A DNA stretch of 64,000 nt, taken from positions 3,274,772-3,338,771 of the forward strand of contig CP007444.1 in the NCBI GenBank assembly GCA_000632805.1. Direction: 5' to 3'. Shown here piece by piece: positions 48,130-56,709 of the stretch (positions are counted from its first letter, which is position 1; each line of letters starts with the position of its first letter). The notes below the pieces were generated by a model, which was given only the letters and a program-made list of their open reading frames with translations, did no database searches and was not told where the DNA came from. The position numbers and the translations under genes are program-made. The stretch is from Dyella jiangningensis (lineage in GTDB: Bacteria; Pseudomonadota; Gammaproteobacteria; Xanthomonadales; Rhodanobacteraceae).

Positions 48130-48849
48130 ATGCTGTCCGCCGAAGGTCTGCAGAAAAGTTTCAAATCGCGCCAGGTCGTGCGTGACTTCGCCTTCTCCAT
48201 CCGGGAGGGTGAGGTGGTCGGCCTGCTCGGCCCCAACGGCGCGGGCAAGACCACCTGCTTCTACATGGTCGTGGGCCTGATCGAAGCCGACGCTGGCGTC
48301 ATCAAGCTCGACAAGCAGGACATCACCGGCCTGCCCATGCATCAGCGCGCCAAGCTCGGTATCGGCTACCTGCCGCAGGAGGCGTCAGTGTTCCGTCGCC
48401 TGAGCGTGGCCGACAACATCATGGCCGTGCTGGAGCTGCGTGAAGGCTGGGACGAAAAGCGCCGAGCCAACGAGCTGGAAAGCCTGCTGGACGAACTGAA
48501 GATCGCGCATATCGCCGACCAGAAGGGCATCAGCCTGTCCGGTGGCGAACGTCGTCGCGTGGAAATTGCCCGCGCACTGGCCGCGCATCCGCGCTACATG
48601 CTGCTGGACGAGCCGTTCGCGGGCGTCGACCCCATTTCGGTGGGCGAGATTCAGCGCATCGTGCGGCACCTCAAGGAACGCGGCATCGGCGTGCTGATCA
48701 CCGACCACAACGTACGAGAGACGCTGGGTATCTGCGACCGCGCCTATATCCTCAATGATGGCGAAGTGCTGTCCCGGGGCACGCCCGCCCATATCCTGGC
48801 CGACGAGAAGGTCCGGGAAGTGTATCTGGGTCGCGAATTCCGGCTCTGA
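48130..48849 (+). CDS. lptB: LPS export ATPase LptB
   Basis: LptB (239 aa) powers LPS extraction with LptF and LptG. ABC motifs: [17 protein letters not shown] (Walker A), [13 protein letters not shown] (Q-loop area), [17 protein letters not shown] (signature), [13 protein letters not shown] (Walker B) and [10 protein letters not shown] (switch His). It begins 4 nt after lptA and precedes rpoN, as in many gammaproteobacteria. lptF and lptG are not in this window. Confidence 0.97.
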   Translation: MLSAEGLQKSFKSRQVVRDFAFSIREGEVVGLLGPNGAGKTTCFYMVVGLIEADAGVIKLDKQDITGLPMHQRAKLGIGYLPQEASVFRRLSVADNIMAVLELREGWDEKRRANELESLLDELKIAHIADQKGISLSGGERRRVEIARALAAHPRYMLLDEPFAGVDPISVGEIQRIVRHLKERGIGVLITDHNVRETLGICDRAYILNDGEVLSRGTPAHILADEKVREVYLGREFRL

Positions 48850-48975
48850 TTTTCGTGCTGTAACAGCTCGGCTACAACGCTAAACCGGAGGTAGTACGCG
48901 ATTCGGCCTTTGACCTATGGCCGACCTTCCGACCAAGCGTTACGATGCCTTTGAGTTCATTCCGACCATCAGGGC

Positions 48976-50436
48976 ATGAAACCCGGACTGCAGTTTCGCC
49001 TCAATCAACAGCTCACGCTGACGCCGCAACTGCAGCAGGCCATCCGCCTGCTGCAGCTGTCTCAGCTTGAGCTGGAAGCGGAGTTGCGTCAGATCGCCGA
49101 AAGCAATCCGCTGCTTGAGTTTTCCGAGGACAATCCGGAGAACGCGGATGGCGACGACCACGAAGTGATCGAGCCCCTCCCCGCCAGCTCGACCAGCACC
49201 AGCAGCGACACGGTCGACGATGCCGAGGCGCCGGATTGGAGCGATGCCGACGGTGGAAGCGAAGATCCCATTGACTTCTCCGGCGGCAGCGGCTCGTCGC
49301 GCAACGGCTCGTCCAGCGACGAAGACGGTTTCGAACCGCAAAGTGCCGCACCCGAGACGCTGCAGGAACATCTCCTGTGGCAGCTCAACCTCACGCACAT
49401 GAGCCAACGCGATCACGCGATCGCGGAAGTGCTGATCGACGCGCTCAATCCGGACGGTTATCTCACCGAAAGCATGGAGTCGCTGATCGCGGCCCTGCCT
49501 GCCGACATCAAGGCGAGCGCGGCCGAGCTGGAACACGTGCGCCGCCTGCTGCAGCGTTTCGATCCCACCGGCGTTGCCAGCCTGGACCTGCGCGATTGCC
49601 TGCGCGTGCAGCTGGAGCAGTTTGCTCCGGACACGCCGCACCGCGATCTCGCCTTGCGTATCGTCGACAGCGAACTGGAACTGCTCGCGCGCAACGACAT
49701 CGCGCGCCTGGCGCGCAAGCTGCGGGCGAACGAAGACGACACCGCCGCGGCCGCCGTGCTGATCCGCAGCCTCGATCCGCGTCCCGGCGCCGCGCTCGAC
49801 GTGACGCCGGTGGAATACGTGGCGCCGGACGTGTACGCGCGCAAGGATAGCGGTCGCTGGCGCGTCAGCCTCAATCCCGACTGCCAACCTCGACTCGGCC
49901 TCAACCAGCACTACTGCGGCCTCATCGCCCAGGCCCGTGGCACCGATGCCAGCTGGATGCGCGGCCAGCTGCAGGAGGCCCGCTGGTTGATCAAGAGCCT
50001 GGAATCGCGCGCCGAAACGCTGCTCAAGGTGGCCGAGGCCATCGTGCGTCGCCAGAGCGCCTTCCTCGACTACGGTCCCGAAGCCATGCACCCGTTGGTG
50101 CTGCGTGAAGTGGCCGAGGAAGTGGGCATGCACGAATCGACCATTTCACGTGTAACTACGCGCAAATACATCCATACGCCGCGCGGCACGTTCGAGCTCA
50201 AGCACTTCTTCTCCAGCGGCGTGTCCACCGAAGACGGTGGCAGCGCGTCGGCCACCGCCATCCAGGCCATGCTGCGCAAGCTGGTCGATGCCGAGGACCC
50301 GCGCAAGCCGCTGTCCGACCAGGCGATCGCGGAGGAACTGCACCGCAAGGGCATTCAGGTTGCCCGACGCACCGTGGCCAAGTATCGCGAGGCCATGCGC
50401 ATTCCCAGCTCCAGCGAGCGCCAACGCGCTGGCTGA
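48976..50436 (+). CDS. rpoN: RNA polymerase sigma-54 factor RpoN
   Basis: RpoN (486 aa). Region I, Gln/Leu-rich, is MKPGLQFRLNQQLTLTPQLQ + QAIRLLQLSQLELEAEL. Region II is the long acidic linker (about residues 50-125). Region III has the core-binding part, the HTH and the C-terminal RpoN box, ARRTVAKYRE. The characteristic HPLVLREVAEEVGMHESTIS and IHTPRGTFELKHFFS are present. It should recognise the TGGCACG-N4-TTGCT sites at 5622 and 7741. It lies 126 nt after lptB. Confidence 0.97.
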   Translation: MKPGLQFRLNQQLTLTPQLQQAIRLLQLSQLELEAELRQIAESNPLLEFSEDNPENADGDDHEVIEPLPASSTSTSSDTVDDAEAPDWSDADGGSEDPIDFSGGSGSSRNGSSSDEDGFEPQSAAPETLQEHLLWQLNLTHMSQRDHAIAEVLIDALNPDGYLTESMESLIAALPADIKASAAELEHVRRLLQRFDPTGVASLDLRDCLRVQLEQFAPDTPHRDLALRIVDSELELLARNDIARLARKLRANEDDTAAAAVLIRSLDPRPGAALDVTPVEYVAPDVYARKDSGRWRVSLNPDCQPRLGLNQHYCGLIAQARGTDASWMRGQLQEARWLIKSLESRAETLLKVAEAIVRRQSAFLDYGPEAMHPLVLREVAEEVGMHESTISRVTTRKYIHTPRGTFELKHFFSSGVSTEDGGSASATAIQAMLRKLVDAEDPRKPLSDQAIAEELHRKGIQVARRTVAKYREAMRIPSSSERQRAG

Positions 50437-50726
50437 ACGAGCCTGTCCGATCCGTGACAAAGCGCCCCAGGAACTTGGAGGCAAAAAAGCCGTCTCCATA
50501 TTTCATACTGACTCTGTGCGAGCGGAAAACTGCCATGTCCGAACCGTGAAGGTCTTTCTAACGCGGGCATGACGGCAAAGGCGCATAGTGACTCTCCCGA
50601 CTTGGTGAGGAGGCCGGAAAAAACATCGAAACATCCCCGGGTTTTTGAAGGTGTGCCGGTGACGCGATGGGCGTTCGGCGCATCGATTCCAGTCGCTTCG
50701 GCGGCGTGTACCAGAGGAGGCGCAAC
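50437..50726. other. Leader region before hpf
   Basis: 290 nt between rpoN and hpf. I see no credible gene (a 72-codon open frame at 50569-50787 overlaps hpf in another frame). The gap probably holds the hpf promoter, but I could not identify its boxes. Confidence 0.5.
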
Positions 50727-51050
50727 ATGCAAGTTCAGCTCAGCGGTCAGCAGATTGAAGTCACCCCGGCACTGCGGGATCACGTGAACAGCCGGCTCGA
50801 CCGCCTCACCCGCCTCGACGAACGAATTCTCAGCCTCAGCATCGTGCTTTCCGTGAACAAGCTGCAGCAGCGTGCCGAAGGCACGATGACCGTCAGCGGT
50901 TCCACCCTGCACGCAGAGGCCAACGAGAATGACATGTACGTCTCTATCGATGTCCTGTTCGACAAGCTGGTGACCCAGCTGCGTAAACACCGCGAGAAGG
51001 TCTGCGACAAGCACCAACGCGCCTCGCGTGAAGAGCGCCTTTACGGCTGA
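50727..51050 (+). CDS. hpf: Ribosome hibernation promoting factor (short HPF)
   Basis: HPF (107 aa) promotes ribosome dimerisation in stationary phase. It matches the short form: [60 protein letters not shown] and [20 protein letters not shown]. Strong ribosome binding site AGAGGAGG 6 nt before the ATG. The gene follows rpoN, its common partner. Confidence 0.96.
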   Translation: MQVQLSGQQIEVTPALRDHVNSRLDRLTRLDERILSLSIVLSVNKLQQRAEGTMTVSGSTLHAEANENDMYVSIDVLFDKLVTQLRKHREKVCDKHQRASREERLYG

Positions 51051-51058
51051 CCCTCCCC

Positions 51059-51085
51059 GGCCCGCCCGGTTCCGGGCGGGCCTTA
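51059..51085 (+). terminator. GC-rich hairpin after hpf
   Basis: A perfect GGCCCGCCCGG / CCGGGCGGGCC stem 8 nt after the hpf stop. It has no T-run, so it may be an attenuator or an mRNA-stability element rather than a full terminator. Confidence 0.6.
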
Positions 51086-51192
51086 CCCCTCGATTTCCGC
51101 CATCCAAGGCACCTGCCGGTGCGAACTGGCACAATGCCCATGTAGCTGCCCGTAGCCATGAAGGCTTCCCTTGGCGGCGCAAAGGAAATGGC

Positions 51193-52143
51193 TTGGATCG
51201 GCTGACCGCCCGACAACTCTACGATGGTGTCCACGAGCGCATGGCGCTGCGCTGGGTTTCCGGCATGCGCGGCGAGTCGCGCGTGCTCGAACAGGCGGCC
51301 ACCACCACCCGACGCCCGTCGCTGATCGGGTACTTGAACGTCATCTACCCCAACAAGATCCAGATCATCGGCACCGAGGAGCTCAACTTCCTCGACGGCC
51401 TGGATTCGCGCCAGCGCTGGGAAGCGATCAACAAGATCGCGGCCTACCAGCCGGTGGCGATCATCGTGACCAAGGACCAGGCCATTCCGACCGACCTGCG
51501 CGAGGTGGCCGAGGAGACCAACACGCCGCTATGGATCAGCTCCAAGCGCGGGCACGAGTTGCTGACGTGGATGCAGTACCACTTGGCGCGCATGCTGGCG
51601 CCGAAGATCACGCTGCATGGCGTGTTCCTGGAAGTGTTCTCGATCGGCGTGCTGATCACCGGTGAATCAGGCTCGGGCAAGAGCGAGCTTGCACTGGAAC
51701 TGATCAGCCGCGGCCATCGACTGGTGGCCGACGATGCCACCGAGTTCACCCTGATCGCGCCCGACGTGATCGATGGCACCTGCCCGGAATTGCTGCAGGA
51801 CCTGCTGGAAGTGCGTGGCCTCGGCGTGCTCAACGTGCGCGAGATGTTCGGTCATACGGCCGTGAAGCCGTCCAAATACCTGCGGCTGGTGGTGCACCTC
51901 AAGCCGTTGCGCGAAGGCGAGGACACCGATGGTCTTACCCGCCTCACCGGCGACATCGGCCATCGCGAGATCTTCGAAGTGCAGGTGCCGATGATCACCA
52001 TTCCGGTGGCGCCCGGCCGCAACCTCGCCGTGCTGGTCGAGGCCGCGGTGCGCAACCATGTACTCAAGAGCAAGGGCATCGACCCGGCCCAGACCTTCAT
52101 CGATCGCCAGGCGCACCAGATGCGCCGCCTGCCCCCCTGGTGA
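51193..52143 (+). CDS. hprK: HPr kinase/phosphorylase HprK
   Basis: HprK (316 aa) phosphorylates and dephosphorylates a Ser of HPr. It has Walker A ([17 protein letters not shown], about residues 154-170), the HprK signature [15 protein letters not shown] and the C-terminal KKG-like region ([20 protein letters not shown]). The start is a TTG at 51193: AAAGGA lies 6 nt upstream and the resulting N-terminus [19 protein letters not shown] is the family start. No ATG in frame precedes it. Target Ser46 exists in the HPr encoded 1.3 kb downstream. Confidence 0.95.
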   Translation: MDRLTARQLYDGVHERMALRWVSGMRGESRVLEQAATTTRRPSLIGYLNVIYPNKIQIIGTEELNFLDGLDSRQRWEAINKIAAYQPVAIIVTKDQAIPTDLREVAEETNTPLWISSKRGHELLTWMQYHLARMLAPKITLHGVFLEVFSIGVLITGESGSGKSELALELISRGHRLVADDATEFTLIAPDVIDGTCPELLQDLLEVRGLGVLNVREMFGHTAVKPSKYLRLVVHLKPLREGEDTDGLTRLTGDIGHREIFEVQVPMITIPVAPGRNLAVLVEAAVRNHVLKSKGIDPAQTFIDRQAHQMRRLPPW

Positions 52144-52146
52144 CCC

Positions 52147-53043
52147 ATGAGCGAGAAGACTCCCCTCCTTCCCTCCTCACCCGACGCGACGCATCTCATC
52201 GTGCTCACCGGCATGTCCGGTGGCGGCAAGACCGTGGCACTGCGCGCGCTGGAAGACCTCGAGTTCTACTGCGTCGACAACCTGCCGACCGTACTGCTGC
52301 CGCAACTGGTGGCATCGGTGCGACGCGATGCCGGTGAGAAGCGCCGCCACGTCGCCGTAGGCGTGGACGTGCGCAATCCCAGCGAAGACCTGCGACGCAT
52401 GCCGGCCATGTTGTCAGAGCTGGCCGCAGCCGGCGTGCACGCGCACCTGATCTTCCTGGACAGCCGCGACGAGGTGCTGATCAAGCGCTATTCGGAGACG
52501 CGCCGACGCCATCCGCTTTCCTGGCAGGGCATGTCGCTGGCCGATGCGATCGCCGAAGAACGTCGCCTATTGCGCCCGCTCGCCGCCATCGCCGACAAGG
52601 TGATCGATTCCAGCGACCTCAATGTGCACCAGCTGCGCCGGCTGTTCGCCACCGGCTACGCCGATGCGACCGAAGGTCTGACCCTGATGTTCCAGTCGTT
52701 TGCGTTCCGTCGCGGACTCCCGCTGGACGCGGACTTCGTGTTCGACGCACGCTGCCTCCCCAATCCGCACTGGGACCCGACATTGCGACCGCTCTCCGGC
52801 AAGGACGCGGCGGTGCGTGAGTACCTCGATGGCCAACCCTTGGTCGGCGAGTACCTGGCCGACACCATGCGCTGGCTCGACACCTGGCTTCCACGCTTCG
52901 AGGTGGATGATCGCAGCTATGTAACCATTTCCATTGGCTGTACCGGCGGGCGTCACCGCTCGGTTTACCTGGTGGAAAAGCTGGCCACCCACTACCGCGA
53001 GCTACGCAACGGCGTGCTCACCTTCCATCGCGAACTCGAGTGA
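52147..53043 (+). CDS. rapZ: RNase adapter protein RapZ
   Basis: RapZ (298 aa) is a nucleotide-binding protein; in E. coli it guides the sRNA GlmZ to RNase E. The P-loop is VLTGMSGGGKTVALRALED and the second half has the C-terminal domain with FSFRRGLP-like FAFRRGLPLDADFVFDARCL, NPHWDPTLRPLSGKD and ISIGCTGGRHRSVYLVE. Start ATG 4 nt after hprK. A partner sRNA was not found in this window. Confidence 0.96.
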   Translation: MSEKTPLLPSSPDATHLIVLTGMSGGGKTVALRALEDLEFYCVDNLPTVLLPQLVASVRRDAGEKRRHVAVGVDVRNPSEDLRRMPAMLSELAAAGVHAHLIFLDSRDEVLIKRYSETRRRHPLSWQGMSLADAIAEERRLLRPLAAIADKVIDSSDLNVHQLRRLFATGYADATEGLTLMFQSFAFRRGLPLDADFVFDARCLPNPHWDPTLRPLSGKDAAVREYLDGQPLVGEYLADTMRWLDTWLPRFEVDDRSYVTISIGCTGGRHRSVYLVEKLATHYRELRNGVLTFHRELE

Positions 53044-53086
53044 TCGCCATGCTGTCCTTATCCACGAAGCGGACCGGCACGCCGTC

Positions 53087-53479
53087 ATGAGCGTCGGTGT
53101 ATTGCTGATGACGCACGAGGCGGTCGGCCAGGCGCTGATCTCCGCCGCCCACCACGTGTTGCCCAAGCTGCCCTTGCAGGTAGAGGCGGTGGAAGTGCCT
53201 CCGCAGGCCGACCCCGACGTGATGCGCACGCTCACTGCGAAGCATGCACGGGAGCTCGACCAGGGCGACGGCGTGCTGGTGCTGGCCGACCTGTATGGCG
53301 CCACGCCATGCAACATCGGGCTGTCACTGAGTGCGCTGGGCGTACGACTGCGCTGCGTGTCGGGCCTCAACCTCCCGATGCTGCTGCGTGTACTCAACTA
53401 TGCTGAAAAACCGCTGGATGAGCTGGCGGAAATAGCGGCCAGTGGCGGCCGCGGGGGAATCTTCATCGACCATGCTTGA
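53087..53479 (+). CDS. PTS EIIA component, mannose family
   Basis: A 130-residue EIIA(Man)-type domain. The phosphorylated His is at residue 10 in VGVLLMTHEAVGQALI. The Rossmann-like fold is visible in GDGVLVLADLYGATPCNIGL and SGLNLPMLLRVLNY. There is no EIIB, EIIC or EIID gene here, so it is thought to be regulatory, not a sugar transporter. The end overlaps the HPr gene by 8 nt. Confidence 0.93.
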   Translation: MSVGVLLMTHEAVGQALISAAHHVLPKLPLQVEAVEVPPQADPDVMRTLTAKHARELDQGDGVLVLADLYGATPCNIGLSLSALGVRLRCVSGLNLPMLLRVLNYAEKPLDELAEIAASGGRGGIFIDHA

Positions 53480-53741
53480 ACGAGACATTGTGGTATCCAA
53501 CAAGCTCGGCCTGCACGCGCGCGCGTCGGCCAAGCTGGTGCAGCTGGTGCAGGGATTCAAATCGACGGTGTGGCTGGTCAGCAAGGGGCGCGAGGTCAAC
53601 GCACAGAGCATCATGGGCGTCATGATGCTGGCCGCTGGTATCGGCACGCCGCTCACCGTTCGCGCGGATGGTCCGGACGAGGAGTCCGCCATCAACGCCG
53701 TGGTGGAACTGTTCGATCGCAAGTTTGACGAAGGGGCCTGA
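53472..53741 (+). CDS. Phosphocarrier protein HPr
   Basis: HPr (89 aa) passes phosphate from Enzyme I to EIIA. His15 stands in KLGLHARASAKLVQLVQG, and Ser46, the HprK target, in VNAQSIMGVMMLAAGIG. Both sites are conserved, so the protein can be controlled both by EI and by the adjacent hprK product. Overlaps the EIIA gene by 8 nt. Confidence 0.96.
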   Translation: MLERDIVVSNKLGLHARASAKLVQLVQGFKSTVWLVSKGREVNAQSIMGVMMLAAGIGTPLTVRADGPDEESAINAVVELFDRKFDEGA

Positions 53742-53896
53742 GTGGGGAAATTGATCGCTCGAGCGTCGCATGTTGAGGCCGTATTCACGGCCGGGTTTGC
53801 TGCGTCATGCGATCTTTCCCGGACGGGATTCGAGAGGCTGGCCGGATGCCGGCGTCATTGGTGGCTTGAGCGGCCATCCCGCCACGGAGGGTATGC

Positions 53897-55627
53897 ATGA
53901 GACAGATATTGACGGGCACTACGGCTGCAAAGGGCATGGCGCTTGGCCGTGCCCGCCTGGTGCAACCCAGTCGCTATCTGGTCGATACCCGTCCGCTCAA
54001 TGAGGACGAGGTCGACGTTGAACTCGCGCGCCTGCATCGTGCACTGGAAACTGCCCGGCAGGAATTGCGCGAACTTCGCGGCAAGCTGCATGGCGCACTG
54101 GCGCGCGAGGTGAACGAGTTCATCGATGCGCACAGCCTGCTGCTGGACGATCCGGAACTGCTGCGTGGGCTGGACGATCTCGTGCGCATCGGCCACTACC
54201 GTCCCGGCGCTGCGCTGAAGAAGCAGCGTGATCGCCTCGCTGCCGTATTCGAGGCCATGGACGACCCTTACCTGCGTTCGCGCAAGGAAGACGTCGACCA
54301 GGTGATAAACCGCGTGATCTCCGCCCTGCAGCGCCAGACCAGCCGCGAGGAACGCAAGCTGGCCGCGCGCGTCGGCGAGATCCTGATCGCCGACACCATC
54401 GCACCGGCGGACATGGCGCACCTGGCGGGCGCAGGCTTGCTTGGCGTAGTCGCCAGTTCCGGCAGTCCGTATTCGCACAGCGCAATCCTGGCCCGCAGTC
54501 TCGACCTGCCGATGCTGGTCGGTGCGCGCGACGCGCTGTCGACCATCCACGACGACGACCTGATCCTGCTCGACGCCGAGCGCGGCGAAGCGGTGGTGCA
54601 TCCCACTGCGCAGGATCTCGCCCGCTACCGCTCCTGGCAACGCGAGGCGGCGCAGGAAGGCCGGCGTCTCGCCACCTTGGCCAACGCGCCGACACGCACC
54701 AGCGACGGCGTCGACATCCGACTGCTTGCCAATGCGGAAATGCCCGCCGACATCGCCATGGCCCGCTTGCGCGGCGCGGACGGCGTCGGGCTGTATCGCA
54801 CCGAATTCCTGTTCCTTCGCCAGAAGGGACTGCCTACGGAAGACGAACAGTTCAATGCCTATCGCGATCTCGTGCTGGGTATGGGCGGCCTGCCGGTGAC
54901 CATCCGCACGCTGGACCTTGGCGCCGACAAGGCCGACGCCGCGGGACTGGTCTTGCGCGGCGAAGACAACCCCGCACTGGGCGTTCGTGGCGTGCGGCTT
55001 TCGCTGCGCTATCCCGCCGTGTTCACCACGCAGATCCGCGCGATTCTGCGCGCGGCCTGCTATGGGCCGGTGCGCGTGCTGGTGCCGATGGTGACGCAGC
55101 CGGACGAACTGATCGCGGTGCGCACGCTGTTCAAGCTGGCCCGTCAGGAGCTGAAGCGCGAAAACGTCGACCTGCCAGAAAAGCTGGCGCTCGGTGCGAT
55201 GATCGAAGTGCCCGCCGCGGCGATCAACGTGCGCGCGCTGCTCGAGCATGCCGACTTCCTCGCCATCGGCACTAACGATCTCGCGCAGTACGTGCTTGCC
55301 GCCGATCGCGGCAACGACGCGCTGGACAACATCTACAACCCGCTGCAACCGGCCCTGTTGCGGCTGCTGGCCTACGTGATCACCGAAGGTCGCCGCGCGA
55401 AGAAACCGGTGAGCCTGTGTGGCGAGATCGGCGGCGACACCAACTTCACCGCGCTGCTGCTGGCCTTGGGACTGTGCGAGTTCAGCATGCATCCCAGCCA
55501 GCTCTTGCACGTGCGCGATCGACTCAACGCGCTCGACCACGGCGTGCTGCGTGCACAGGCGCCGCGTATCCTGCGTTCGCGCACGCATGAGGAAGCCGAG
55601 GCGCTGCTGGCAGCGATTACTGGTTGA
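53897..55627 (+). CDS. ptsI: PTS Enzyme I (PEP-protein phosphotransferase)
   Basis: Enzyme I (576 aa) takes phosphate from PEP to HPr. The N-terminal HPr-binding helices and the phospho-His region are present, with the His at residue 194 in SSGSPYSHSAILARSLDLPM; the usual GGxTSH reads GSPYSH here. The PEP-binding domain has DGVGLYRTEFLFL, DLGADKADAAGL, FLAIGTNDLAQYVLAADRGN, and the catalytic Cys in PVSLCGEIGGD. There is no GAF domain, so this is PtsI- rather than PtsP-type. It starts 155 nt after HPr. Confidence 0.93.
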   Translation: MRQILTGTTAAKGMALGRARLVQPSRYLVDTRPLNEDEVDVELARLHRALETARQELRELRGKLHGALAREVNEFIDAHSLLLDDPELLRGLDDLVRIGHYRPGAALKKQRDRLAAVFEAMDDPYLRSRKEDVDQVINRVISALQRQTSREERKLAARVGEILIADTIAPADMAHLAGAGLLGVVASSGSPYSHSAILARSLDLPMLVGARDALSTIHDDDLILLDAERGEAVVHPTAQDLARYRSWQREAAQEGRRLATLANAPTRTSDGVDIRLLANAEMPADIAMARLRGADGVGLYRTEFLFLRQKGLPTEDEQFNAYRDLVLGMGGLPVTIRTLDLGADKADAAGLVLRGEDNPALGVRGVRLSLRYPAVFTTQIRAILRAACYGPVRVLVPMVTQPDELIAVRTLFKLARQELKRENVDLPEKLALGAMIEVPAAAINVRALLEHADFLAIGTNDLAQYVLAADRGNDALDNIYNPLQPALLRLLAYVITEGRRAKKPVSLCGEIGGDTNFTALLLALGLCEFSMHPSQLLHVRDRLNALDHGVLRAQAPRILRSRTHEEAEALLAAITG

Positions 55628-55647
55628 TTGGACTATTCGTCTTTTTT

Positions 55648-55729
55648 TGTGGAAGCGCACCCTGTGCGCGATCAACCTGCGTGACGTCGGCTCGGTGCGC
55701 CGCGGTCGCGCACTGGGTGCGCTCCTACA
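55648..55729. repeat. Chimeric REP hairpin (T arm + A arm)
   Basis: Left arm TGTGGAAGCGCACCCTGTGC belongs to the T family, whereas the right arm GGTCGCGCACTGGGTGCGCT + CCTACA belongs to the A family, so the centre pairs imperfectly. It lies between the convergent ends of ptsI and the LysR gene. Confidence 0.85.
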
Positions 55730-55744
55730 AGGGGTGACCTGTGC

Positions 55745-56623
55745 TCAGTGCGCGCTGTCGAGAAATGCCTCGATCAATGCCCCGCGATAGCGCTGCCTGT
55801 GCAGCAGCAACGACAACTTGCGTCGTAAATCCAGGAACGGCGTACGCAGCACTTTCAATCGCCCCGCGGCCACCGCATCGATCACCGCCACTTCGGGTAC
55901 GCAGGCGATGCCAAGGCCGGCGATCACGGCCTGCTTGATCGCCTCAGCCTGATCCAGCTCCAGCACGGTCTCGCCGGGCGGAAGGCTGGCTATCGCGCGC
56001 TCACTCAGGCTGCGGGTCGCCGAACCCGGTTCGCGCAATACCCAGCGTGCGCCGGCGAAATCGCCGGGTTGCAGGCGGCGTTTGCGCGTGAGCGGATGAT
56101 CGGGCGGCGCGCAGACTACCAGCGCGTCATCGCGCCACGGCCGCACTTCCAACGACGGGTGCGCCACGGGGCCTTCCACGCAACCCAGTTCCAGTGCGTG
56201 GTCGAGCATGGCGGCGACGATCTCCGCCGTGTTGGACACGCGAAGCCGCACCGAGACGTGTGGATGGGCGCGAACGAAGTTACCCAGCAATTCGCCCACC
56301 CGGTAATTGCCCACGGTGTTGCTCGCACCCACGCGCAGTTCGCCGCCGAGTTCGTCGGCGCTGCCGCTACCGATCCGACCGAATTCCGCGTAGCGCTCCA
56401 GCAGTTCCTGCGCCAGCGGCAGCAGTTCGCGGCCGCGCGTATTGAGCCGCAAGCGCCCTCTTTCCCGTGCGAACACGGGGGCATCCAGCTGTCGCTCCAT
56501 TTCGGCCAGGGCCATGCTGGCGGCGGGCTGCGTGAGGTGCAGTACTTCGGCGGCAGCACGCACGCTGCCAAGGCGTGCGATCTGCACGAACACTTCGAGC
56601 TGGCGCGGGCTGATATTGATCAT
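55745..56623 (-). CDS. LysR-family transcriptional regulator
   Basis: A 292-residue LTTR. The N-terminal winged HTH is ISPRQLEVFVQIARLGSVRA + AAEVLHLTQPAASMALAEME. The C-terminal inducer-binding domain has ELRVGASNTVGNYRVGELLG and PWRDDALVVCAPPDHPLTRK. It resembles the CysB/YeiE-like class (AENTVGNYR). It is divergent from the YeiH-type transporter gene with an 86-nt common region containing a 19-bp palindrome, so it is the likely regulator. Confidence 0.93.
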   Translation of the reverse strand: MINISPRQLEVFVQIARLGSVRAAAEVLHLTQPAASMALAEMERQLDAPVFARERGRLRLNTRGRELLPLAQELLERYAEFGRIGSGSADELGGELRVGASNTVGNYRVGELLGNFVRAHPHVSVRLRVSNTAEIVAAMLDHALELGCVEGPVAHPSLEVRPWRDDALVVCAPPDHPLTRKRRLQPGDFAGARWVLREPGSATRSLSERAIASLPPGETVLELDQAEAIKQAVIAGLGIACVPEVAVIDAVAAGRLKVLRTPFLDLRRKLSLLLHRQRYRGALIEAFLDSAH

Positions 56624-56632
56624 CAGAATACC

Positions 56633-56651
56633 TTATTGGACGAATCAATAA
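56633..56651. promoter_or_regulatory. LysR-type operator
   Basis: TTATTG-GACGAAT-CAATAA is a perfect 6-bp inverted repeat with a 7-bp centre, containing the T-N11-A pattern of LysR regulators. It lies 10 nt upstream of the LysR start and about 60 nt upstream of the YeiH-type gene. Confidence 0.75.
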
Positions 56652-56709
56652 TTCCAAATTTTACTGATAGATCATGAGGCGGACAATGGCGCCATTCCAG
56701 GAGAACGCC

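Noticed and set aside
50569-50787. 72-codon frame before hpf
   Set aside because: It runs into hpf in another frame and shows no recognisable sequence.
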